Part shown: piece after piece, positions 27,356 through 36,923 of the stretch | Layout: each line of letters begins with the position of its first letter | How positions within the stretch are numbered: the first letter of the stretch is position 1 | Assembly (NCBI GenBank): GCA_947465495.1 | Contig: CANIAS010000016.1 | Location: 1 to 51,696 of the forward strand | Length of the DNA: 51,696 bases | Direction of reading: 5' to 3' | Source: Candidatus Pollutiaquabacter sp. | GTDB taxonomy: Bacteria > Bacteroidota > Bacteroidia > AKYH767-A > 2013-40CM-41-45 | The notes under the pieces: model-generated | The model's database searches: none | Told to the model about the DNA's origin: nothing | The model's input: the letters and a program-made list of their open reading frames with translations, nothing else | Made by a program: the position numbers and the translations under genes

Positions 27356-28621
27356 ATGAAATTTGATCAATTAAACCTCATCGCTCCGTTGCTGAATGCA
27401 TTGCAACAGAAAGGATACACGGAGCCGACACCCATTCAGGAACAATCCATTCCCCATCTTTTGGAGCGAAAAGACCTCTTCGGTTGCGCTCAGACAGGCA
27501 CAGGAAAAACCGCTGCCTTTGCACTTCCTATCTTGCAGTTGATGCACGAAGATGGCGATGCAGCTAGAAATCCGTATGTACATGCACTAATCCTCGCTCC
27601 TACCCGGGAATTAGCCCTACAAATCAATGAAAGCTTTGATGCGTATGGCAAGTTGCTTGGCTTACGCAATGCCGTCATTTTTGGAGGCGTTTCTCAACAT
27701 CCGCAAGAAGCTGCCTTACGACGCGGCGTAGATATTTTAATTGCTACTCCCGGACGACTACTAGACTTGATGCAACAAGGGCTGGTAAAACTTGATCGCG
27801 TGCGTTACTTCGTATTGGATGAAGCGGATCGCATGCTCGACATGGGTTTTATTCATGACATTAAAAAGATCCTGTCTAAATTACCGGCTAAAAAACAAAC
27901 TTTCTTCTTTTCTGCGACTGTTCCTGAAGAAATCCGTTCGATGGCCGGCGCACTATTACACAATCCCATTCGTGTCAATGTCACGCCGGTATCCGCACCC
28001 GCTGAAACCGTCCAACAATCGGTGTACTTCGTGGCCAAAGAGCAAAAACGCTTTTTGTTGAAGCGAGTGATCGAAGATCAAGGAATTGACCACGTACTTG
28101 TTTTCACACGCACCAAGCGAGGTGCAGACCGCGTAGCACGTGATCTTACGAAGAGTGGCATCAAAGCCGAATCCATTCACGGCGACAAATCTCAAAATGC
28201 ACGTCAACGTGCGTTGCAAGGATTCAAAGACCGAAAAGTACAAGTGCTGGTAGCGACCGACATCGCCGCACGCGGTATCGATGTGGTACAATTATCACAC
28301 GTCATCAATTTTGAAATTCCCGAAGTTCCCGAAACGTATGTTCACCGTATTGGTCGTACAGGGAGAGCTGGCGCTTCAGGTATTGCTATTACGTTCTGTT
28401 CACCCGATGAAACTGATTATTTAAAGGACGTTCAAAAGCTGATTAAACGAACCTTGAAAACAGAAGTAACACCCAACTTGCCTCCTGCACCACCACGTGT
28501 AGTTCCTGAGGGTGGTTCTTCGCAGCGACCGCAGCGGAAATCATTCACACGCAACCCACCAAAATCAAACTCAAGTTCTTCCGGACAGCGTGCTACTGCG
28601 ACATCTCGTAAACGTTATTGA
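27356..28621 (+). CDS. DEAD-box ATP-dependent RNA helicase (RhlE-like)
   Basis: A 421-aa helicase. The ATG at 27356 gives MKFDQLNLIAPLLNALQQKG, which matches the family start. An in-frame ATG at 27212 would add 48 residues unlike any DEAD-box extension and would sit at the predicted transcription start. The motifs appear in order: Q motif PTPIQEQ, I AQTGTGKTA, Ia PTRELALQ, Ib TPGRLLD, II VLDEADRMLD, III SAT, then VATDIAARGIDV and HRIGRTGRAG. The C-terminal about 50 residues are basic and rich in Pro, Ser and Arg, typical of RhlE-type RNA-binding tails. The role is RNA unwinding in ribosome assembly or RNA turnover. A clear terminator follows. Confidence 0.95.
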   Translation: MKFDQLNLIAPLLNALQQKGYTEPTPIQEQSIPHLLERKDLFGCAQTGTGKTAAFALPILQLMHEDGDAARNPYVHALILAPTRELALQINESFDAYGKLLGLRNAVIFGGVSQHPQEAALRRGVDILIATPGRLLDLMQQGLVKLDRVRYFVLDEADRMLDMGFIHDIKKILSKLPAKKQTFFFSATVPEEIRSMAGALLHNPIRVNVTPVSAPAETVQQSVYFVAKEQKRFLLKRVIEDQGIDHVLVFTRTKRGADRVARDLTKSGIKAESIHGDKSQNARQRALQGFKDRKVQVLVATDIAARGIDVVQLSHVINFEIPEVPETYVHRIGRTGRAGASGIAITFCSPDETDYLKDVQKLIKRTLKTEVTPNLPPAPPRVVPEGGSSQRPQRKSFTRNPPKSNSSSSGQRATATSRKRY

Positions 28622-28938
28622 CATCAAACGAATGCTTGAAAAATATTGAAAGGGAGGCCAACAACGGCTTCCCTTTTTTGTCATTTCCTTCCGGAAATAG
28701 GTTGGCACAAATAAACCAAAAATAGAAAGTAGAGAACTGCTAATACATTGAGATTGAAGTCTTGTGTTTAAACTCCAGTTGTTCAGCGAGCTAGAAAAAA
28801 GGGGTATTGAACTTTAATCAGGCCAAGGGGAAGCTTGAAATCCAAGACAATTCCAAGATTACCTTTAAACCCCATAAACGATGAACTTTTTTTAGTACCA
28901 AGCATGTAAAGTCAACGGGAAGCGTGTAATTTACCCTC
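28622..28938. other. Intergenic region, helicase to dioxygenase
   Basis: This 317-bp gap holds the helicase terminator and, just after it, a small inverted repeat (ATTTCC-TTCC-GGAAAT, 28683-28698). The remaining about 240 bp are AT-rich and hold no credible reading frame or RNA gene. The promoter of the dioxygenase gene must lie here, but I see no good -7 match on the plus strand. Confidence 0.6.
28649..28679 (+). terminator. Rho-independent terminator of the helicase gene
   Basis: A 10-bp stem (AAGGGAGGCC / GGCTTCCCTT, one G-T pair) with a six-base loop (AACAAC, 28660-28665) and a run of six T residues, 28 bases past the helicase stop. Confidence 0.88.
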
Positions 28939-29766
28939 ATGAAAACCATGCAGGAACAATTTCACGAAAACGGCTTTTTAATCTTGGAAAACTTTTACTC
29001 ACAGGACGAATGTCAGTCCTTGATGAAGCGCGGACAAGAACTAGCCGAAGGATTCGATTATACCGGTCATGCATCTATTTTCCAAACTACAGAGCAAACC
29101 AAAACTAGCGACGAGTACTTTTTAAATTCAGGCAATAAAATCAGTTTCTTTTTCGAAAAGAATGCTTTTGATGAAAGTGGTAAATTAATAACTGATTTAT
29201 TCCATTCGTTGAATAAAATCGGACATGGAATGCACGATCATGATCCTGTCTTCGATGCTTTCACGCGTTCACCTCAACTAAAAAAACTGGCGCATGAGCT
29301 CGGTTTGCAAGATTACTTGATCATACAAAGTATGTTGATCTTCAAACACGCACGCATCGGTGGTGTCGTTGATATTCATCAAGATGCAACCTTTCTATAC
29401 ACCGAACCGCACTCCTGCATCGGCTTTTGGTTTGCCCTGGAAGATGCTACCATTGAAAACGGCTGTATGTGGGCTAAACCAGGAGGTCACAAGACCACCT
29501 TACGCAGTAAGTTCAAACGTAAAGCAGGAGGTGGAACCGAAATGATCACCTTAAGCGAAGAGCCATTTACCACAGAGGGAATGATTCCGCTTGAAGTGAA
29601 ACAAGGCACGTGCATTGTACTCGATGGATTATTACCGCATTACAGCATGACCAACACCAGTGGAAAGTCACGGCAAGCGTATGCCATTCATACTATTGAC
29701 AAAAACAAACGTTACCCAGAGGATAATTGGCTGCAACGCGATATGCAGTTCGTCAAAGGATTTTGA
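28939..29766 (+). CDS. Phytanoyl-CoA dioxygenase (PhyH) family protein
   Basis: A 275-aa Fe(II)/2-oxoglutarate-dependent oxygenase, cytoplasmic. The facial triad is visible: H147 and D149 in VVDIHQDATF and H234 in LLPHYSMTN, with R245 (SRQAYAIHTID) as the probable 2-oxoglutarate-binding arginine. IGFWFALEDATIENGCMWAKPGGH is the conserved strand-turn of PhyH proteins. The substrate cannot be inferred; family members hydroxylate fatty acyl-CoAs, ectoine precursors, halogenated and other small molecules. A second ATG three codons later (28948) is an equal candidate start. The fucosidase gene begins 25 bases downstream, suggesting co-transcription, although no obvious biochemical link is known. 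Confidence 0.88.
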   Translation: MKTMQEQFHENGFLILENFYSQDECQSLMKRGQELAEGFDYTGHASIFQTTEQTKTSDEYFLNSGNKISFFFEKNAFDESGKLITDLFHSLNKIGHGMHDHDPVFDAFTRSPQLKKLAHELGLQDYLIIQSMLIFKHARIGGVVDIHQDATFLYTEPHSCIGFWFALEDATIENGCMWAKPGGHKTTLRSKFKRKAGGGTEMITLSEEPFTTEGMIPLEVKQGTCIVLDGLLPHYSMTNTSGKSRQAYAIHTIDKNKRYPEDNWLQRDMQFVKGF

Positions 29767-29791
29767 TTCCAAATAAAATACACTTCAAGAC

Positions 29792-31240
29792 GTGAAAAAA
29801 AAACTTGTTCTAATTTTATTGGCCGTATTCCCGTTTGTTTCATCAGCGAATGAACCTAAAAAGTATTTCCCCGATCCGGATACAACCATTCAACGTCGTT
29901 TAGAAGAATGGCAAGATTTCAAATTCGGACTCTTGATGCACTGGGGAACCTACAGTCAGTGGAACATTGTGGAAAGCTGGAGCATTTGCCCGGAAGACCT
30001 GAGTTGGGCAACTGGCGCACGAAAAAAGGACTATGGAAATGATTACAACGATTACCGCAAGTCGTATGAAAATCTAAAAACCACTTTTAATCCAGTAAAA
30101 TTTGATCCGGGTAAATGGGCTGACTGCGCCAAAGCCGCAGGCATGAAATACGTCATCTTTACCACTAAACATCACGACGGATTTTGTATGTGGGACACTA
30201 AACTGACCGACTATAAAGTGACTGATGCTGCGTGCCCATTCTCTGCAAATCCGCACAGTAACATTGCTCAAGAAGTGTTCAGCGCTTTTCGTGAACGAGG
30301 ATTCTGGACCGGCGCTTATTTCTCGAAGCCAGATTGGCACTCTGATTTTTATTGGTGGAAAAAATTTCCGCCAGTCGATCGGAATGCGAATTACTCCATC
30401 GCCAAATATCCCGAGCAATGGCAAAAGTTTGTGAATTATACACACAATCAGTTGCTTGAACTGACAGGAGGAGATTATGGAAAAATTGATATCCTCTGGC
30501 TGGACGGTGGTTGGGTACGCAAAAAAACGAACGAAGAAGTTGAGGAAACGCTGACCGAAGTGTATGAAGGTAGCCGTTGGGCACGTAATCCTCAAAGCCA
30601 AGATATTGACATGCCTTCCCTGGTGAAAAAAGTTCGCGCGAAGCAAAATGACCTGATTGTCGTCGACCGTGATGTTCCTGGTCCTTACCAAAATTACCTC
30701 ACTCCAGAACAACAAATTCCTGATTCCATTTTGCCCTATCCTTGGGAAACGTGTATGACAATGGCAAATAGCTGGAGTTATGTCGCAACCGATACTTACA
30801 AAACATCCGATAAACTCATTGAAACGTTGGTAGATGTTGTCAGCAAAGGAGGAAATCTATTGCTGAATATCGGTCCTAGTCCGGAGGGTGAATATGCACC
30901 TGAAGCCTATGCACGACTTGCCGACATTGGTAAATGGATGAATGTAAATGGGGAAGCCATCTATGGCACGCGACCCTTTGTCAACTTCAAAGAAGGCGAT
31001 CGAATTCGTTACACAAAAAGTAAAGACGGAAAAACTCGATTTGTCTATCTTTTTGATGAGCCAACCAAAAACATCACGCTGAAAAATATCACCGTGACTA
31101 AAACAGCCCGCGTGAAACTCCTTGGATCAGCAACTACTTGTAAATTCACTGCTACGTCAGAAGGAGTCAGCATTACCATTCCAACTTCCGCGATTGCTAA
31201 TTGCAAAAACGTTTGGGTATTACGAATCGATGAGTTCTAA
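29792..31240 (+). CDS. Alpha-L-fucosidase, GH29 family
   Basis: A 482-aa secreted glycosidase. It starts at GTG 29792 (MKKKLVLILLAVFPFVSSAN), which gives a proper Sec signal peptide; no lipobox is present, so periplasmic or exported is likely. The catalytic barrel has the GH29 landmarks FKFGLLMHWGTYS (about 43-55), KYVIFTTKHHDGFCMWD (about 119-135) and KIDILWLDGGW with the nucleophile Asp about 238. VSKGGNLLLNIGPSPEG (about 343-359) is the typical barrel end, and a short beta-sandwich follows. It hydrolyses terminal alpha-L-fucose from glycans; linkage preference is not readable. No fucose permease or catabolic gene is in the window. Confidence 0.93.
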   Translation: MKKKLVLILLAVFPFVSSANEPKKYFPDPDTTIQRRLEEWQDFKFGLLMHWGTYSQWNIVESWSICPEDLSWATGARKKDYGNDYNDYRKSYENLKTTFNPVKFDPGKWADCAKAAGMKYVIFTTKHHDGFCMWDTKLTDYKVTDAACPFSANPHSNIAQEVFSAFRERGFWTGAYFSKPDWHSDFYWWKKFPPVDRNANYSIAKYPEQWQKFVNYTHNQLLELTGGDYGKIDILWLDGGWVRKKTNEEVEETLTEVYEGSRWARNPQSQDIDMPSLVKKVRAKQNDLIVVDRDVPGPYQNYLTPEQQIPDSILPYPWETCMTMANSWSYVATDTYKTSDKLIETLVDVVSKGGNLLLNIGPSPEGEYAPEAYARLADIGKWMNVNGEAIYGTRPFVNFKEGDRIRYTKSKDGKTRFVYLFDEPTKNITLKNITVTKTARVKLLGSATTCKFTATSEGVSITIPTSAIANCKNVWVLRIDEF

Positions 31241-31287
31241 TGCACCTTATTCCGTGGTAACTGCTAGCAAGCAGTCTACTTCGATAA

Positions 31288-32628
31288 TCAATAACAATGC
31301 ACATCAACCAACTCAATGGCTTTGGAAATAATTTCAAGTCCTTCATCAATTTGCTCTTTTGTGATGCATAATGGAGGTGCAATGAAAATATAATTCCAGC
31401 GTACAAACGTGTACATACCCAATTCGCGGATCTTTGCTGCAACAGGATTCATCAATGCCACCTCACTTGGTGTCCCGTTCCAAACCGCCATCGGCTCCTT
31501 CGTCGTCCGGTTTTTAACTAACTCAATACATCCGAGAAGACCTGTGTTTCTAAAATCACCAATCGAAGGGTGTTTCTTTTTTAACTCTTCCATGCGTTGC
31601 TCCACGTACTGCCCCATGTTTCGGGCGTTTTCAATCAGGTTTTCATCTTCGTAGATCTTCAACACTTCCAGCGCTGCTGCGCAAGACACTGCGTGAGCAC
31701 TGTAGGTCAAACCTACCATTAACGGTTGTTCGTCGTAAAACTTGGCAATCTTATCACTGACGATTAATCCACCTAATGGTAGATACCCGGCTGTAATTCC
31801 TTTTGCAAAACACATCATGTCCGGAACCACTTCGAAGTGATCGACGCCAAACCATTTACCTGTCCGACCAAAACCACTCATGACTTCATCCGCAATCAAT
31901 AAAATGCCGTGCTTGTCACAGATGGCACGCAATCTTTTCCAATAATCCGGTGGGTATTTAATGCAACCAGAAGATCCTGATTCCCCTTCCATCAAAATGG
32001 CAGCAATGTTACCCGGTCCTTCGAATTCAATGATGCGTTCGATGTGTGATACACATTCACGATGACAGGTTTCTACTTTTTGCGACCATGGACAGCGGTA
32101 ACAAAAAGCATCTTCCACGTGAACGAAATTAGGTACCTGTTGAGAATCTGCCGGAAGTTTACGCGGATCACCACCTGCTGACATAGCACCATAACTTGCG
32201 CCATGGTACGCACGATAGCGGGCTATCACCTTGTGACGGCCGGTGTACATGCGAGCAAGTTTGATGGCGTTGTCAATGGCATCAGCTCCACCGAGGGTGA
32301 ACAGTGTCTTGGTGAGATTCCCTGGAGTAATTTCTGCCAACTTCTTTCCCAATTCTCCTCGTACTTGCGTGGAACAAGATGGCGTCACGTATGTGACCTT
32401 TTTCATCTGTTGCACCACTGCCTCAGTCACTCGTTGATTGCCATGACCGATGTTCACATTCATCAATTGCGACGAGAAATCGATGTATTTTTTTCCATCG
32501 GTATCGTACAGATATACACCTTCGGCACGTTCTACTTGAATCGGATTCAATCCTCCTTGTTTAGACCAAGAGAATAAGGTGTAATCAGCGTTGTTCTTTG
32601 CTATAGCTTGCTGTTCGGCTGTCGTCAT
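31288..32628 (-). CDS. Class-III PLP-dependent aminotransferase (probable beta-alanine/omega-amino acid aminotransferase)
   Basis: A 446-aa fold-type I aminotransferase. The PLP-phosphate binding region is TLGGADAIDNAIKLAR, the aspartate is in LLIADEVMSGFGRTG (D247), and the Schiff-base lysine is in FAKGITAGYLPLGG (K276). A four-cysteine segment (C176, C179, C188, C192) is inserted after VEDAF; similar cysteine patterns occur in related class-III enzymes. It is the last gene of the pyrimidine-degradation cluster, so the natural substrates are most likely beta-alanine and 3-aminoisobutyrate, yielding malonate and methylmalonate semialdehydes for MmsA encoded just upstream (25-bp gap). Amino acceptor (pyruvate or 2-oxoglutarate) unknown. 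Confidence 0.88.
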   Translation of the reverse strand: MTTAEQQAIAKNNADYTLFSWSKQGGLNPIQVERAEGVYLYDTDGKKYIDFSSQLMNVNIGHGNQRVTEAVVQQMKKVTYVTPSCSTQVRGELGKKLAEITPGNLTKTLFTLGGADAIDNAIKLARMYTGRHKVIARYRAYHGASYGAMSAGGDPRKLPADSQQVPNFVHVEDAFCYRCPWSQKVETCHRECVSHIERIIEFEGPGNIAAILMEGESGSSGCIKYPPDYWKRLRAICDKHGILLIADEVMSGFGRTGKWFGVDHFEVVPDMMCFAKGITAGYLPLGGLIVSDKIAKFYDEQPLMVGLTYSAHAVSCAAALEVLKIYEDENLIENARNMGQYVEQRMEELKKKHPSIGDFRNTGLLGCIELVKNRTTKEPMAVWNGTPSEVALMNPVAAKIRELGMYTFVRWNYIFIAPPLCITKEQIDEGLEIISKAIELVDVHCY

Positions 32629-32653
32629 CCTACTAGATTTAATAATTCAATCA

Positions 32654-34111
32654 TTAACTCATCCAATTGGTCCGTGCTTCGGGATTCCATTTGGTGGTAA
32701 TCTTTTTCAATTTCGTCCAGAACTCGATGGATGATTTCCCAGTGATATCACATGCACCAAACTTGGATTCATTCCAACCCCCAAATGAAAAAGGTTCACG
32801 CGGAACTGGCACTCCAATATTAACGCCCACCATTCCAGCACTTACTCTATCAGCAACCCAGCGAGCAAGACCTCCGCTTTGTGTAAACACGGACGCGGCA
32901 TTCCCGTATGGATTCGCGTTCTCTATGTGAATTGCCTCTTCCAAATTCTTTACGCGTATGATGGAAATGACCGGGCCAAAAATTTCTTCACGGGCTACAG
33001 ACATGTCCGGCGTGACATAATCAATGACGGTTGGGCCTACATAATACCCACCTTCTTTTCCAGGTACTACCACATTTCGTCCGTCAACTAAAATTTTAGC
33101 GCCTGCCTTTTCAGCTTGACCGATGTAATCTTCAATCCGTGCTTTTGCTTGTGCGGAGATGACAGCGCCCAAATTTTTTCCTGGTACCACCTTACGTGCT
33201 TCTTCTGCAATCAACGTAACTATGTGATCGATATTACCAACGCCAAGCATAGCCGAAGCCGCCATGCAGCGTTGTCCTGCGCAGCCAGACATGGATGCAG
33301 TCACGTTGCTGGCTGTCATCGCAGGATTAGCATCAGGCAATACCATAAGGTGATTCTTTGCACCACCAAGAGCAACTACTCGTTTGAGTGATGCAGAAGC
33401 GCGTTGATACACCAGCTTAGCTACTTTGGTAGATCCAACAAATGAAACAGCATCGATTCCAGGATGATCACAAATAGCTTCAACCATCTCACGATCGCCA
33501 TTCACGATGTTGAAGATCCCATCCGGCAAACCCGCCGCTTTCAATAATTCGGCAAGACGCAGCGAACTTAACGGAACAATTTCAGATGGCTTAAGAATCA
33601 TCGCGTTGCCAAGCACGATGGCATTTGGAATGGTCCAGTTGGGAACCATGGCCGGAAAATTAAATGGCGCTATGGAAGCCACAACACCAACAGCTACATG
33701 CTGAGTGACACATTCAACGCCGCGACTTACTTCCTGCACTTCACCGGAAATCAGCTGGGGCATCGAACAAGCAAACTCTGTGAGTTCAATACTTTTTTCG
33801 ATTTCAGCTTTTGCTTCGTCGATGGTCTTGCCATTTTCTTCATGAACAAGTTGTGTCAATTCGTCAAAATGCTGTTCCAATAAATTTTTATACTTGAAAA
33901 AAACTTGCACACGTTCCTTAACGGGCATAGCTGCCCAAGCAGGCGCCGCAGATTTTGCGGCAGTTACCGCAGCATCCAAATCCGTTTGATTGGATAATGG
34001 TATTTGTCCGAGCAAAGTGCCATCCAACGGACTAAACACATCCATTTTCCGTTCAGAAGCTGACGGAGTTTTTTTTCCGCCTATGTAATTTGACAATACG
34101 CCGTATTTCAT
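32654..34111 (-). CDS. mmsA: CoA-acylating methylmalonate-semialdehyde dehydrogenase
   Basis: A 485-aa aldehyde dehydrogenase of the MmsA/IolA type. The oxyanion asparagine is in APFNFPAMVPNW (N151), the nucleotide-binding loop is FVGSTKVAKLVY, and the catalytic cysteine is in GCAGQRCMAASAM (C282). The ALGGAKNHLMVLPDAN sequence lacks the general-base glutamate of hydrolytic ALDHs, as expected for CoA-dependent members. It converts methylmalonate semialdehyde to propionyl-CoA, and malonate semialdehyde to acetyl-CoA, with NAD+ and CoA. The 164-bp gap upstream (34112-34275) before preA may contain its own promoter; no convincing motif was seen. Confidence 0.94.
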   Translation of the reverse strand: MKYGVLSNYIGGKKTPSASERKMDVFSPLDGTLLGQIPLSNQTDLDAAVTAAKSAAPAWAAMPVKERVQVFFKYKNLLEQHFDELTQLVHEENGKTIDEAKAEIEKSIELTEFACSMPQLISGEVQEVSRGVECVTQHVAVGVVASIAPFNFPAMVPNWTIPNAIVLGNAMILKPSEIVPLSSLRLAELLKAAGLPDGIFNIVNGDREMVEAICDHPGIDAVSFVGSTKVAKLVYQRASASLKRVVALGGAKNHLMVLPDANPAMTASNVTASMSGCAGQRCMAASAMLGVGNIDHIVTLIAEEARKVVPGKNLGAVISAQAKARIEDYIGQAEKAGAKILVDGRNVVVPGKEGGYYVGPTVIDYVTPDMSVAREEIFGPVISIIRVKNLEEAIHIENANPYGNAASVFTQSGGLARWVADRVSAGMVGVNIGVPVPREPFSFGGWNESKFGACDITGKSSIEFWTKLKKITTKWNPEARTNWMS

Positions 34112-34275
34112 TCGTGTTTAGTTTAAAGCGGTGGTATCATCCACTACCTGGTTGATCAAACTTGGAGTCTTTCCCAGACCAACAATCATCCAGTATCTTA
34201 CTCCGCTACGTAACAAGTATTGATATTTCTTTTTATAAAACTACTATGAATTATCGCGCTGCTATGTATTCCTAA

Positions 34276-35544
34276 TCAATGATCGTTCAAGGGCAGTCCG
34301 CGTTTCTGAAATTCAGTCCAATTCAGATATTCATCGCCTTTACGGTGCTCCTCCATCGTAATGCAATTATCGACGGGGCACACCAATTTACACAAGTTAC
34401 ATCCAACACATTCCTCTTCTTTCACTACGTAGTTATTGTGGGGATTACCAGTGATCTTTTCGATGGACTGATGCGAAGTGTCTTCACAAGCGATGTAACA
34501 TAAGCCGCAGTGAATGCATTTGTCTTGATTTATTTTCGCAGTAATGTGAAAGTTCAAGTCAAGCTCTTCCCAACGAGTAAGTTTCGGCACAGAAAGTCCG
34601 ACAAAGTCTTTCGTAGACTGATACCCTTTCTCATCCATCCAATTGCTCAAACCAGAACAAAGATCGTTGATGATTCGGAACCCATATTTCATCGCAGCAG
34701 TACAAATCTGTACATTGGAAGCACCGAGTAGCATGAACTCTGCAGCATCTTTCCAGGTACTAACGCCACCGATACCGGAAACGGGCACTTTATTGGTGAC
34801 ATCATCCTGAGCGATGGTTGTCAGAAATTTTAACGCAATCGGTTTCACTGCAGGACCGCAGTATCCTCCGAACACCGATTGACCACCAACGTTTGGATTA
34901 GGAACCAACGTATCCAGATCGACACCGGTCACAGACTGTATCGTATTTATCAGCGAAAGTCCGTTTGAGCCTGCTTGCACAACAGCTCGTCCGGTTGGTA
35001 CCACTGAATGGACATTCGGAGTGAGCTTGGTGATAACTGGAATCGTAGCAACTTCCATCACCCACTCTACCACCATCCTTGCAATTTCAGGATCTTGACC
35101 AACAACAGCACCCATACCACGTTCCACCATGCCGTGAGGACAGCCGAAGTTGAGTTCGATACCGTGCGCGCCCGTGTCCTCCACTTTTTTCACCATGTCG
35201 TGCCATGCATCGCGATAATTATCAGCCATCAAAGAAACGATCATGGCGCGATCGGGAAACTCTCGAACCACCTCACGTATCTCTCGTAAATTAATATCGA
35301 GTGGTCGATCGGAAATCAGCTCAATGTTGTTGAAGCCCATGATACGATGTCCACCATAATCCACGGAGCTGTAGCGAGAGGAAACATTTTTCACTTGCGA
35401 ACCAAGCGTCTTCCACACGACTCCACCCCAACCAGCCTCAAAAGCTCGCAGCACATTGATCTTCTTATCCGTCGGCGGCGCTGACGCCAACCAAAAAGGA
35501 TTGGGAGATGTTATTCCTAAAAATTCAGACTGAAGATTTGCCAT
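34276..35544 (-). CDS. preA: NAD-dependent dihydropyrimidine dehydrogenase subunit PreA
   Basis: A 422-aa flavoprotein. The N-terminal about 320 residues form a dihydroorotate dehydrogenase-like FMN barrel with the active-site cysteine in ELNFGCPHGMVERGMG (C135) and the barrel strands KLTPNVH and SGIGGVSTWKDAAEFMLLGA. The C-terminal ferredoxin-like domain has two [4Fe-4S] motifs: CIHCGLCYIAC and CVGCNLCKLVC followed by PVDNC. With PreT it reduces uracil and thymine to the 5,6-dihydro forms using NADH. It lies 24 bases after preT. Confidence 0.95.
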   Translation of the reverse strand: MANLQSEFLGITSPNPFWLASAPPTDKKINVLRAFEAGWGGVVWKTLGSQVKNVSSRYSSVDYGGHRIMGFNNIELISDRPLDINLREIREVVREFPDRAMIVSLMADNYRDAWHDMVKKVEDTGAHGIELNFGCPHGMVERGMGAVVGQDPEIARMVVEWVMEVATIPVITKLTPNVHSVVPTGRAVVQAGSNGLSLINTIQSVTGVDLDTLVPNPNVGGQSVFGGYCGPAVKPIALKFLTTIAQDDVTNKVPVSGIGGVSTWKDAAEFMLLGASNVQICTAAMKYGFRIINDLCSGLSNWMDEKGYQSTKDFVGLSVPKLTRWEELDLNFHITAKINQDKCIHCGLCYIACEDTSHQSIEKITGNPHNNYVVKEEECVGCNLCKLVCPVDNCITMEEHRKGDEYLNWTEFQKRGLPLNDH

Positions 35545-35568
35545 GGTAGGTTGCGCTTAATTGGTAAT

Positions 35569-36909
35569 TCAAAGTCCAAGGTACTTCAAGATAGCACGAG
35601 CTCCATCTTTGCCGGCTTGTACGGCATTGACAACTTCCTTTCCACCGTTCACACAATCGCCACCAGCGAAGACACCCTGCAATGATGTGCCAGCGTCTTG
35701 ACTGATGACTACTTTACCGTGTTGATGTGCTATTCCTGCGGCAGCGACAATGTTCTCAAAGGGAGTCTGACCGGTTGCTTTAATGACCATATCTGTTTCC
35801 AACGTAAATGTCTCACCAGTATCTACCGGTACACAACGTCCGGATGCGTCTGCCTCGCCTAATTTCATTTTGCTACACACAAGGTGTGTAACCTTACCAT
35901 TCTTTCCAATGACTTCTTTGGGAGCTGCCAACCATATAATCTGACATCCATCGAGGCGCGCTATGTCCAATTCCTTTTGTGTGCATGGTTTTTCTTTTTC
36001 GGTGCGACGGTACAGCAAGGTGACTTCCTTGGCTCCTAACCGAATCGACTGGGTAGCCGCATCAATCGCAGTCATACCCATTCCAATAACAGCGACTTTA
36101 TCTCCTACCGGCACGCTCGCATATTCATTGGTTCGTAATTGATAGATGAATGAAATGGCATCAACCACACCTTGTAAGTCTTCGCCTGGAATCCCTAACT
36201 CGCGTGTTACTCCAACACCAATACCAAGGAAAACAGCGTCGTATTGTTTTTTTAAATCTGCTAACTGAACGTCTTTCCCCAGTGATTTTCCATACTTAAT
36301 GGTAATGCCACCCAATGAAAGCACCCAATCCACTTCGTCCTGACAAAATTCGGGTGTTACTTTATACGCCGCCACGCCATACGTCATCAAGCCACCACCT
36401 TTTTCTTCTTTTTCAAAAATATCGACTGTTGTACCCGACAACGATAGCGCATGTGCACACACCAATCCTGCCGGGCCAGCACCTATCACTGCCACCCGCT
36501 TGCCGTTATCCGGCTGCCGTTGATACAGCGGCCATTTTTGGCGAATCGCCATTTCCGTGGAGTATCGCTGAAGTCGCGCAATGGAAATCGGTTTCTCGTG
36601 TAGATTATTATAGACACAAGATCCTTCACACAACTTTTCGACCGGACAAACGCGCGAACAACCTGCACCCAAAATATTTGAATCGAAAATAGTTTTCGCC
36701 GATCCTTTAAAATTCGCTGTGGTAATTTCACGAATGAACTGTGGCACGTCGATGCCTGTTGGACAAGATTTGATGCACGGTGCATCGTAGCAGAATAGAC
36801 AGCGGTTGGCTTCCACCAATGCACCTTCTTTGGTTTCGAATGGTGGATGAATGTCGTTGAAGTTTTCTTCGTACGCCGCGGAATCCAACCGATTGGCTTT
36901 GATAGTCAT
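35569..36909 (-). CDS. preT: NAD-dependent dihydropyrimidine dehydrogenase subunit PreT
   Basis: A 446-aa GltD-like iron-sulfur flavoprotein. The N-terminal cysteine clusters (CLFCYDAPCIKSCPTGID, then CSRVCPVEKLCEGSC) bind two [4Fe-4S] centres. VAVIGAGPAGLVCAHALS is the FAD-binding Rossmann motif and VAVIGMGMTAIDAATQSIRLG the NAD(P) one. The end GVFAGGDCVNGGKEVVNAVQAGKDGA is the FAD-closing signature. It passes electrons from NAD(P)H to PreA. Position between the beta-ureidopropionase gene and preA makes PreT the specific call over glutamate synthase small subunit. Confidence 0.94.
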   Translation of the reverse strand: MTIKANRLDSAAYEENFNDIHPPFETKEGALVEANRCLFCYDAPCIKSCPTGIDVPQFIREITTANFKGSAKTIFDSNILGAGCSRVCPVEKLCEGSCVYNNLHEKPISIARLQRYSTEMAIRQKWPLYQRQPDNGKRVAVIGAGPAGLVCAHALSLSGTTVDIFEKEEKGGGLMTYGVAAYKVTPEFCQDEVDWVLSLGGITIKYGKSLGKDVQLADLKKQYDAVFLGIGVGVTRELGIPGEDLQGVVDAISFIYQLRTNEYASVPVGDKVAVIGMGMTAIDAATQSIRLGAKEVTLLYRRTEKEKPCTQKELDIARLDGCQIIWLAAPKEVIGKNGKVTHLVCSKMKLGEADASGRCVPVDTGETFTLETDMVIKATGQTPFENIVAAAGIAHQHGKVVISQDAGTSLQGVFAGGDCVNGGKEVVNAVQAGKDGARAILKYLGL

Positions 36910-36923
36910 GTTGGAAAGATGAT

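Noticed and set aside
28717-28724. Exact TAnnTTTG match on the minus strand
   Set aside because: It lies in an AT-rich gap with no minus-strand gene downstream, so it is probably chance.
31260-31275. Hairpin ACTGCT-AGCA-AGCAGT between convergent genes
   Set aside because: The stem is only 6 bp and lacks a T tract on either side, so I did not call it a terminator.
34112-34275. Possible tRNA or riboswitch in the gap before mmsA
   Set aside because: No cloverleaf, T-loop consensus or recognisable aptamer core could be drawn.
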